From Candidatus Nitrosopumilus sp. (GTDB taxonomy: Archaea > Thermoproteota > Nitrososphaeria > Nitrososphaerales > Nitrosopumilaceae), in assembly GCA_029860565.1 (NCBI GenBank), contig JAOUAY010000032.1, positions 1 through 10,773 on the forward strand: a stretch of 10,773 nt of DNA, given 5' to 3'. Of this stretch, positions 1-6,144 are shown one piece after another; the stretch's first letter is position 1; the number at the start of each line of letters is the position of its first letter. Position numbers and translations under genes: made by a program. Below the pieces are notes generated by a model. That model saw only the letters and a list, made by a program, of their open reading frames with translations, made no database searches and was not told where the DNA came from.

Positions 1-38
1 CTTCTACCTTTGAGTAGACTGATTAGGACGAATTGTTC

Positions 39-60
39 ATTCTTTTTGTTTTAATTTTTT
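39..60 (+). terminator. U-rich terminator-like tract for an upstream plus-strand gene
   Basis: The plus strand carries closely spaced T runs here (T5, T4 and T6 within about 20 nt), which is how archaeal intrinsic terminators usually look. The glycosyltransferase gene approaches from the right on the minus strand, so this would end a convergent gene lying left of the window. Positions 1-38 hold no recognisable coding remnant. This is composition-based only. Confidence 0.35.
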
Positions 61-70
61 AAAATTCACT

Positions 71-1237
71 CTAATTCCAAAGCTTTTCTTTGAAAGTTAG
101 TTTTTTGTTCAAGATAAAATTACTAAAGGCTGCAGTTGCAATTGCTGAAATTAAGGCAAGTGGATACACAATATTGTGAGAATCTACTAACCAAAATACC
201 ATTCCTAATTGAACTAATGCACCTAAGGAACTGAACAAACCAAATTTCCCAAATTGAGACAGTGTTTTCTTTCGTGAAAAGTCTCTATCTTCAAATGTCC
301 AAATTTTATTTAAAATAAAATTGGATGATATCGAAACGATTATTCCAAATATGTTTGCATGAAGATACCATAATTCAGTTAAGCCAGATGTAAAGAGCAT
401 TGAAATTACATAATTTACAATAAATCCAGATGCACCAACAGTAAAGAATCTTGCAGCTTTTGAAATAAAATGAACCGAACTACGTTTTTCGTCTGCTATT
501 ACTGTATTTTTACTCTTATATAATTTCCAGACGGATTTAACATAGTCAAGAATTATACTGTTATCCAACTTACTTGAACCAAACTTCCTATTTTCAAAAG
601 TATAAGGAATTTCCTTTATACTAATTCCCTTCGTTTTTACAAGAATTTCTAATAGAAATTTGTAACCTAATGCGTCAAAATTTAATTCTTTAATAATATT
701 TTTTTTAAAAGCAAAAAATCCAGACATTGGATCTTTTATTTTAACACCTAACCCTTTTTTTGCAATCATAATTGCAATTTTACTCATTAATTTCCGTTTT
801 ACTGTCCAACCTTCGATCTTTCCTTCTGTAATGTATCTTGAAGCTACAACAAGATCACATTGATATTGTTTAAACGCTTCAATCATTTTTGGTATGATTT
901 GAGGAGGATGAGAAAAATCTGAATCCATTACAACTATTGTTTCTCCTTTTGCATTTTGTATTCCATTTAAAATTGCAGAAGAAAGTCCATTCTTGGCTTT
1001 TCTATGAATTATGTTAATTGTATAACCCGCTACTTTTTTGAAATCTTTTAGATATTCTTCAACTATTTTACCTGTACCGTCAGGTGAATTATCATCAACT
1101 ACAATTGCTTCAGTGGAAATATTTTTTGGTATGTGTTTGGAAATTGTTCGTAATATTTTCAGGATATTCTGAGATTCATTATAAGTTGGAATGATAATTG
1201 AAACTTGAGTTTTATTATTCAAAGTTTCCGTATTCAT
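71..1237 (-). CDS. Family 2 glycosyltransferase, dolichyl-phosphate mannose synthase type, with C-terminal GtrA membrane domain
   Basis: This 388-residue protein has two parts. Residues 10-235 form a GT-A glycosyltransferase of the DPM1 type. It has the opening VSIIIPTYNE, the nucleotide-binding DDNSPDGT (48-55), the metal-binding MDSDFSHPP with D105 and D107, then SRY, DPMSGFFAFKK (169-179) and RKFGSSKL (217-224). Residues 262-383 are a GtrA-like domain with four predicted helices (about 264-284, 288-308, 333-350, 357-377). The family moves a sugar, usually mannose from GDP-mannose, onto a polyprenyl phosphate at the cytoplasmic membrane face; GtrA domains are associated with flipping or anchoring such lipids. 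A role in supplying lipid-linked sugar for N-glycosylation is inferred, and the exact sugar cannot be read from the sequence. The ATG start has a TATA-like box about 28 nt upstream, fitting a leaderless transcript. It seems to be transcribed alone. Confidence 0.9.
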   Translation of the reverse strand: MNTETLNNKTQVSIIIPTYNESQNILKILRTISKHIPKNISTEAIVVDDNSPDGTGKIVEEYLKDFKKVAGYTINIIHRKAKNGLSSAILNGIQNAKGETIVVMDSDFSHPPQIIPKMIEAFKQYQCDLVVASRYITEGKIEGWTVKRKLMSKIAIMIAKKGLGVKIKDPMSGFFAFKKNIIKELNFDALGYKFLLEILVKTKGISIKEIPYTFENRKFGSSKLDNSIILDYVKSVWKLYKSKNTVIADEKRSSVHFISKAARFFTVGASGFIVNYVISMLFTSGLTELWYLHANIFGIIVSISSNFILNKIWTFEDRDFSRKKTLSQFGKFGLFSSLGALVQLGMVFWLVDSHNIVYPLALISAIATAAFSNFILNKKLTFKEKLWN

Positions 1238-1260
1238 GTAGATTTACTAAAAATTAGTGT

Positions 1261-1268
1261 TATTATAC
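1261..1268 (-). promoter_or_regulatory. Box A (TATA-like) promoter of the glycosyltransferase gene
   Basis: Read on the minus strand the element is GTATAATA, centred about 27 nt before the ATG at 1237. That is the spacing expected if transcription begins at or next to the start codon, which is common in thaumarchaea. Confidence 0.5.
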
Positions 1269-1373
1269 TTTTGAAAAATTCTTTGATATTTTAGTGATAA
1301 TTTCCAAGATCAAGAACTCAAAATTAAATATAATAGTATAGATTATGCACTGAAAAAATAATCGTTAATCTAT

Positions 1374-1389
1374 ATTGATCCAATTATTG
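1374..1389. repeat. 16-nt direct repeat, intergenic copy
   Basis: The sequence ATTGATCCAATTATTG is identical to 1554-1569 inside the 3' end of glyS, in the same orientation, 180 nt apart. One extra G here completes the near-palindrome CCAAT-T-ATTGG (1380-1390). The AT richness makes chance identity possible. Confidence 0.55.
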
Positions 1390-1509
1390 GTTAATGAAAT
1401 ATTCCATTAAAATCCGAGGATAAACTTGTACGAGAAGCAATGTAATAGAAAATATTTTTAAAAATAAAATATTGATTTCATTTTATAACAATTATAATTT
1501 TTTTAAATA

Positions 1510-1530
1510 AATTAATTTCCAAAAATTGTA
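1510..1530 (-). terminator. U-rich terminator-like tract after glyS
   Basis: About 16 nt past the glyS stop codon the minus strand has a T5 run (1521-1525), followed by further T-rich sequence. This suits archaeal U-tract termination, but the whole gap is AT-rich, so specificity is poor. Confidence 0.3.
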
Positions 1531-1540
1531 TATAATCAAA

Positions 1541-2998
1541 TTATGGATATGCAATTGATCCAATTATTGTTGAATCTAATTCAGAAATCTTGATTCTATT
1601 TTGTTCCATCGAGTCTCTCTTTCTAATTGTTATTGTTTCATCTTCTAAAGTTTGATGATCAACAGTGACAGCAAACGGAACTCCAATTTCATCCAATCTT
1701 CTATATCTTCTACCAATAGCACCTGAATGATCTAAAAATGCGTCACATTTTCTCTTAATTTCCAAGTAAATCTCATCTGTTTTTTCTTTTAGACCATCTT
1801 TTTTTACTAGAGATAATATTCCAATATGTATTGGTGCAAGATATGGTTTCAAAGATAAAACTATTCTCTCGTGCTCCTTGTCATCCTTCAAACTATGCTC
1901 TAAAATAGTGTAAAGACTCCTATCAATTCCCATAGATATTTCAAAGACATGCGGAAGGACCTTTTCATCTTCATCCATTATCTCAAATTTCTGCTTACTC
2001 CTTTTTGCATGACTGGATAAATCATAGTCAGATCTATAGTTACATGCAACTAATTCAAGCCATCCAATTGTTGTTTCTACCTCAAAATCAAATGCAACCT
2101 CAGCATAGAATGCCTTTTCTTTTTCACCCAGCTTTCTGAATCTACTTTTTGTAATGTCTATTCCTGTCTTTTCGTAAAATTCTATTAAAATTCCTAAATA
2201 ATACGCAACAAACTTGTTTGGAACGACTCCAGATTCTACTGCTTCTTTACATGTCATGGAAACAGGTTCTGCATCAGTTTGAACCCTAATGGTCACATCT
2301 TGAATCTCTGAAAACTTTTCCATCTTGGATAGTTTTGTTGGATTACAAAATACTTCAATTTCTGCCTGATAAAATTCTCTTAAACGAAGAAGACTTTGTC
2401 TTGGAGCAATTTCATTTCTAAAACTTTTTCCTACTTGGGCAATTCCTAAAGGAAGTTTTCCTCTCATTGTCTTGTATAGTCTTGGAAAATCTACAAAGAT
2501 TGATTGACATGTTTCCGGTCGTAGATATGCCTCTTCCTCTTCAGGACCAATGCCTACCTTAAACATCATATTGAAATTTTTTGTTTTGTCAAAGTCACCT
2601 TTACACTTTGGACACTTTATATTATTTTGTGAAATAGCATTATCAAATTCTTCCAAATCTGCACTTTCAGGAATTTCAATTTGTGTAATCTCTGCAATTG
2701 TTCTATCTGCTCTAAAAGTTGAATTACATTTTGTACATTTTATTATTGGATCAGCAAAGTTTCCTAAGTGTCCTGAAGCTTCAAAAACTGATTTTGACAT
2801 TATTTGAGAGCCATCAATTTCTAGCATTCCATCTCTTCGAATTAGCTCTCTTCTCCATAACTCTAGAAATTTATTTTTCAGACTAACTCCAGATGGACCA
2901 TATTCCCAAAATCCTGCCTGTGCATCTGCATAAACTTCACAGCTAGGAAAGTAAAATCCACGTTCAAGTGCTAGTTTCATAACTGCTTCGTAATCCAT
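1541..2998 (-). CDS. glyS: Glycyl-tRNA synthetase (class II, dimeric type)
   Basis: The enzyme charges tRNA-Gly with glycine in the cytoplasm, using ATP. From the ATG at 2998 it has 485 residues, close to single-chain bacterial enzymes such as that of Thermus and shorter than many archaeal ones, with both ends intact. Visible are the N-terminal RGFYFPSCEVY and GFWEYGPSG, and two CxxC pairs (about 88/91 and 129/132) that likely bind zinc. Class II motif 2 follows around 190-217 (GKSFRNE, then REFYQAEIE), then motif 3 around 349-362 (PHVFEISMGIDRS), and a C-terminal anticodon-binding domain from about 390. A GTG at 3010 would add four residues. I prefer the ATG because the family begins near MDYE and a GTGA element sits 8 nt before it. 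It follows nfo by 31 nt without a clear promoter, so co-transcription is likely. Confidence 0.95.
   Translation of the reverse strand: MDYEAVMKLALERGFYFPSCEVYADAQAGFWEYGPSGVSLKNKFLELWRRELIRRDGMLEIDGSQIMSKSVFEASGHLGNFADPIIKCTKCNSTFRADRTIAEITQIEIPESADLEEFDNAISQNNIKCPKCKGDFDKTKNFNMMFKVGIGPEEEEAYLRPETCQSIFVDFPRLYKTMRGKLPLGIAQVGKSFRNEIAPRQSLLRLREFYQAEIEVFCNPTKLSKMEKFSEIQDVTIRVQTDAEPVSMTCKEAVESGVVPNKFVAYYLGILIEFYEKTGIDITKSRFRKLGEKEKAFYAEVAFDFEVETTIGWLELVACNYRSDYDLSSHAKRSKQKFEIMDEDEKVLPHVFEISMGIDRSLYTILEHSLKDDKEHERIVLSLKPYLAPIHIGILSLVKKDGLKEKTDEIYLEIKRKCDAFLDHSGAIGRRYRRLDEIGVPFAVTVDHQTLEDETITIRKRDSMEQNRIKISELDSTIIGSIAYP
1554..1569. repeat. 16-nt direct repeat, copy inside the glyS 3' end
   Basis: This is identical to 1374-1389. 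Here the bases encode the last residues of glycyl-tRNA synthetase, so this is the ancestral copy if the pair arose by duplication. Confidence 0.5.
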
Positions 2999-3029
2999 TA
3001 TTATATTCACTTAACCACTGAATAAATTT

Positions 3030-3869
3030 CTACGCAAATCCCTTTGCAACTTTGACATTTTCAAAGTCATCTCTGTCATCATCAATTGGAGTTTCCAAAA
3101 TTATTGGGATTTTTTTCTTGTTGGCATACTTTACAACAGCTGAAATTCCTTTTTCCCCAATTCCACCAAGACCTAAATGATAATGTCTATCGAGATTACA
3201 ACCAAGTTCCCCTCTAGCATCATTAAGATGAAGAATTTTTAAATTATCAATTCCTACATATTTATCAAATTCTGAAAAAGTTTTCTTCACATTCTCTTCT
3301 GTTTTTAAATCATATCCTGCCACAAATGCATGACACGTATCTAAACAAACGCCAAATTTCTTTGCAGGTTTTAGTTGTTTGAAAATCCCTCCCAACTGTT
3401 TAAAATCAGAACCAACAGAATTTTTTTGCCCTGCTGTGTTTTCTAATAATATGATTACATCATTTTTTGTTTTTCCAGCTTTTGTTAATCCTTCAACTAA
3501 TTTCTTAATTCCAGCTTCTTCACCTGTTCCTAAATGACTACCAAGATGTGTTACAAGATATGGAATTCCTAATTGTGCACATCTCTCAACTTCACATATC
3601 AAAGTTTTAACCGATTTTTCAAAACCCTCATCTTTGGGTGTTGCAAGATTTGGTAAATATGGCATGTGTGCGCAAGTTGCAAATCTATCAATTTTACTTG
3701 CTTTTAATTTTAATTTGAAATTATCAATATCTTCTTTGGTTAGTTCTTTTGCATGCCAACCTCTTGGATTTCTAGTAAATATTTGAAATGCAGAGCATTC
3801 TCTTTCTACAGCATTATCTACTGATTTGTCAATTGATCCAGATATTGAGACATGACATCCAACCTGCAT
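3030..3869 (-). CDS. nfo: Endonuclease IV (AP endonuclease family 2)
   Basis: The enzyme cuts the DNA backbone 5' of abasic sites during base-excision repair. The 279-residue length matches the family (about 280). All nine metal ligands of the trinuclear zinc centre are visible by comparison with the Escherichia coli enzyme: H68 (AHMPYLPNLA), H108 (THLGSH), E143 (LLENTAG), D177 and H180 (CLDTCHAF), H214 (LHLNDA), D227 and H229 (DRHYH) and E259 (ILETP). It should therefore be active. The ATG start at 3869 begins the typical QVGCHVSISGS strand, and a TATA-like box lies about 26 nt upstream, suggesting a leaderless message. It is divergent from priL and probably heads a two-gene transcript with glyS. 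The link to glyS has no obvious functional logic. Confidence 0.96.
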   Translation of the reverse strand: MQVGCHVSISGSIDKSVDNAVERECSAFQIFTRNPRGWHAKELTKEDIDNFKLKLKASKIDRFATCAHMPYLPNLATPKDEGFEKSVKTLICEVERCAQLGIPYLVTHLGSHLGTGEEAGIKKLVEGLTKAGKTKNDVIILLENTAGQKNSVGSDFKQLGGIFKQLKPAKKFGVCLDTCHAFVAGYDLKTEENVKKTFSEFDKYVGIDNLKILHLNDARGELGCNLDRHYHLGLGGIGEKGISAVVKYANKKKIPIILETPIDDDRDDFENVKVAKGFA

Positions 3870-3890
3870 ATGTTACATTTTCTCAAAACA

Positions 3891-3899
3891 TAATTTAAA
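3891..3899 (-). promoter_or_regulatory. Box A promoter of nfo (and probably glyS)
   Basis: On the minus strand the element reads TTTAAATTA, centred about 26 nt before the nfo ATG. It forms the left half of a divergent promoter pair with the priL box about 35 nt to its right. Confidence 0.55.
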
Positions 3900-3925
3900 C
3901 CAGAGTCAAAATCTAAAAAATCAGA

Positions 3926-3934
3926 TTTTTAAGT
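3926..3934 (+). promoter_or_regulatory. Box A promoter of priL (primase cluster)
   Basis: The element TTTTTAAGT is centred about 25 nt before the priL ATG at 3955, implying a leaderless message. The start-proximal sequence shows no good ribosome-binding site, which is consistent. Confidence 0.55.
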
Positions 3935-3954
3935 AAACTTGGTAGATTACTTTC

Positions 3955-4995
3955 ATGTTGGAACTAGGAACTGATGAATTTGCAAAATATCCCTTCCTAG
4001 AGGGTGCTGGTAAAATTCTAAAAGACAAAGGTTTTCCACTATCCCAATTTGGAACAGATCCTGATCTTGAACCGGTTGTTAAAAAGGCACTTCATAGGCT
4101 CAAAGTTTCTACTCAAGGTGGAATCTACAAATCTGATATTATTGATGGACAAGCATCAAAATCTTTTGTTCTTGAAAAAGAAATTTTCTCATTTCTTTTA
4201 GCAATAGTATTGATAAAATTGACTGGAATGCACACTCTAATCAAGAGATTCGCTCTTGCAGAATCTAGACGTGCAGAAAATCATCTTGAAAAAGATTTAG
4301 GAAAAGCGTCTGATAAATCAAAAATTGATTTAGCTATAAGAATTATTTATGATTTATTTAATATTGATGTAATAAAAGAAAATGATTTTTTTAAAATACC
4401 TGTATCGGATTATCTAAAACATTCAATAGATTTTCATGAACGAGAATGGAAATTAATCAATAGACATGTGGAAAATGGAAAAGTATTGCTTACTCCAGAT
4501 AAAACAGTTAGATTAATTCGAAAAGAATTGGGCAATTATATTATTTCTAAAATTACTAATGCACCAACACCACCTATGATTCCTGGACTTGAAAATATAG
4601 TGAATGAATTAACTTCAATTGGTAAAGATCTTACACCTTCTTACACTGTAACTACCGGAGAATATCCACCATGCATAAAACACGCAATTGATATTCTTGA
4701 AAAAGGTGAAAATCTTCCTCATTCTGGAAGATTTATGCTAGCAACTTTTCTTTTATCAAAAGGTCAATCAGTTCAACAAATTGCGCCACTATTCAAAAAT
4801 GCCCCTGATTATAATGAACGTGTTACACTTTATCAGCTAAATCACTTATCAGGTACTTCTGGAAGTGGTACACAATATTCTTGTCCTTCATGTGAGAAAT
4901 TAAAAACTCAAAGTTTGTGCTTTATTACCTCTGATTGTGATAATATAGTTAATCCCTTACAATTTGGTAGGAAAAAAAATAATGCAAGAAGTTGA
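3955..4995 (+). CDS. priL: DNA primase large subunit PriL (iron-sulfur protein)
   Basis: PriL is the regulatory subunit of the archaeal/eukaryotic primase. It binds the catalytic PriS subunit and helps start and measure the RNA/DNA primers used in replication. The 346-residue protein has an alpha-helical N-terminal part (about 1-215) and the conserved C-terminal Fe-S domain (about 225-340). Recognisable are PPCIKHAI with C240, LPHSGRFMLATFLLSKG (254-270), LFKNAPDYNERVTLYQLNHLSG, and the cysteines C310, C313, C322 and C328 before NPLQFG. C240, C313, C322 and C328 are the likely 4Fe-4S ligands by comparison with the family; C310 is an extra candidate. The ATG start is supported by the box A about 25 nt upstream. 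Its last 14 nt overlap priS, implying coupled expression of the two subunits. Confidence 0.92.
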   Translation: MLELGTDEFAKYPFLEGAGKILKDKGFPLSQFGTDPDLEPVVKKALHRLKVSTQGGIYKSDIIDGQASKSFVLEKEIFSFLLAIVLIKLTGMHTLIKRFALAESRRAENHLEKDLGKASDKSKIDLAIRIIYDLFNIDVIKENDFFKIPVSDYLKHSIDFHEREWKLINRHVENGKVLLTPDKTVRLIRKELGNYIISKITNAPTPPMIPGLENIVNELTSIGKDLTPSYTVTTGEYPPCIKHAIDILEKGENLPHSGRFMLATFLLSKGQSVQQIAPLFKNAPDYNERVTLYQLNHLSGTSGSGTQYSCPSCEKLKTQSLCFITSDCDNIVNPLQFGRKKNNARS

Positions 4996-6103
4996 TATAC
5001 AATTTTTAGAGGATTCATTCAAAAAATATTACTTTAATCATTTTGATCAAATCAAAGTTCCAGAAAGAACATCTGAGAGAGAATTTGGTTATCAGAAATT
5101 TAATTCAGGAATGACTCGTCATATTTCAATAAAAAATGATAAGGAATTGCATTTATTGCTTATACAAAATGTTCCATCTGATGTTTATTGTTCTAATGCA
5201 TACTATACATTTCCCAATTCACCAATGAATGAAAAAGATTGGAAAGAGGCAGATCTAATTTTTGATATCGATGCAAAAGATCTCAATTTATCATGTAGAA
5301 AAAGTCATACAATATCAATTTGTAATGAGTGTAATGAAGTTTCAAAAAATCTTACACGATGTTTAAAATGTAATTCCTCAAAATTAGAAAAAAAATCTTT
5401 ACCGTGTAGAAATTGCATTGATGCCTCAAAAACTGAAGTTTCAAAACTATCCGAAGTTTTAATTAATGATCTTGCAATAGATCGAGAAAATATTCAAGTT
5501 TATTTTTCCGGCAATGAAGGATTTCATGTCTATGTATACAATTCACAATTTCAACAAATTGGTTCTAGAGAAAGATCAGAATTAGTAGATTATATCTCAC
5601 TTCATGGAGCTATTCCTGAAACGTTTGGAATGAAGAAACTCAAACAAGATCGTGCATCTTTTCCAGATTTTGACGAGAAAGGATGGAGAGGAAGATTTTC
5701 AAAACAAGTTTTTGGTTCAAAATCAAAACGATCAAAAATAATTACAGAATTACTTTCAAATGGTTATTCGTCTTTTCAAAAAATGCTTGATGATGTATCC
5801 GAAAATATCGGAGTAAAAATTGATCCCAACGTAACTATGGATATTCATAGAATCTTTAGATTACCTGGATCCATTAACAGTAAAAGTGGACTTGCAAAAA
5901 TTCATTGTGATGATTTATCAAAGTTTGATCCATACACTGAAGCATCTTTTCTTAGTGATGATTCAGTAGAAGTTTTTGCAAATTGTCCTATAGAATTTAG
6001 ATTAAAAAATAAAAAATTTGGTCCATACATTAACGAAAAAATTTCAATGCCTACATTTGCCGCAGTCTATATGATTTGTAAAAAACTTGCTAGAATAGCT
6101 TGA
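4982..6103 (+). CDS. priS: DNA primase catalytic subunit PriS
   Basis: This is the polymerising subunit of the primase. From the ATG at 4982 it has 373 residues, slightly longer than the Pyrococcus and Sulfolobus proteins. Catalytic features are the carboxylates D95 and D97 in FDIDAKD, the SGNEGFH box (176-182), a likely third carboxylate D281 in DPNVT, and RLPGSINSKSGL (293-304). The third residue of the usual SGN-R-GFH form is Glu here. Between the carboxylates and SGN lies a metal-binding stretch with eight candidate ligands: C105, H109, C114, C117, C127, C130, C142 and C145. That is more than the four-ligand site of Pyrococcus and could hold two zincs. A TTG at 4964 would add six residues; the ATG is preferred because it gives the shorter 14-nt overlap with priL and the N-terminus of the family needs nothing more. 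Confidence 0.93.
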   Translation: MQEVDIQFLEDSFKKYYFNHFDQIKVPERTSEREFGYQKFNSGMTRHISIKNDKELHLLLIQNVPSDVYCSNAYYTFPNSPMNEKDWKEADLIFDIDAKDLNLSCRKSHTISICNECNEVSKNLTRCLKCNSSKLEKKSLPCRNCIDASKTEVSKLSEVLINDLAIDRENIQVYFSGNEGFHVYVYNSQFQQIGSRERSELVDYISLHGAIPETFGMKKLKQDRASFPDFDEKGWRGRFSKQVFGSKSKRSKIITELLSNGYSSFQKMLDDVSENIGVKIDPNVTMDIHRIFRLPGSINSKSGLAKIHCDDLSKFDPYTEASFLSDDSVEVFANCPIEFRLKNKKFGPYINEKISMPTFAAVYMICKKLARIA

Positions 6104-6119
6104 TTTTGCTGGTAAGACA

Positions 6120-6127
6120 TTAATTTA
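6120..6127 (+). promoter_or_regulatory. Possible internal promoter before the UPF0182 gene
   Basis: TTAATTTA lies in the 41-nt gap after priS. It is about 22 nt before the TTG at 6145 and about 28 nt before the TTG at 6151, so the spacing suits the second TTG better. It may let the membrane protein be expressed apart from the primase. The support is weak because the region is AT-rich. Confidence 0.3.
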
Positions 6128-6144
6128 CCAAATCTTAACAAAAC

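Larger units (their letters stand above)
1238..1540. other. 303-nt intergenic gap without an intact gene
   Basis: This very AT-rich stretch lies between the end of glyS and the start of the glycosyltransferase, both on the minus strand. Its left end holds the glycosyltransferase promoter and its right end U-rich sequence that could terminate glyS. The middle (about 1360-1445) is less monotonous. It contains a 16-nt copy of sequence from the glyS 3' end, an 11-nt near-palindrome at 1380-1390, and two overlapping short reading frames on the plus strand (1394-1423 and a shifted one ending at 1445) that together resemble a decayed coding stub. No tRNA-like or riboswitch-like fold was evident by eye. 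Confidence 0.6.

Noticed and set aside
2550..2807. Open frame of 85 codons on the plus strand
   Set aside because: It lies wholly antisense to the conserved zinc-binding part of glyS and its translation looks like reversed coding sequence with no domain.
2999..3010. GTG start for glyS at 3010
   Set aside because: The ATG at 2998 matches the usual N-terminus and has a GTGA element at a good distance. The GTG cannot be fully excluded.
4964..4981. TTG start for priS
   Set aside because: It adds six residues not needed by the family and lengthens the overlap with priL; the ATG at 4982 is simpler.
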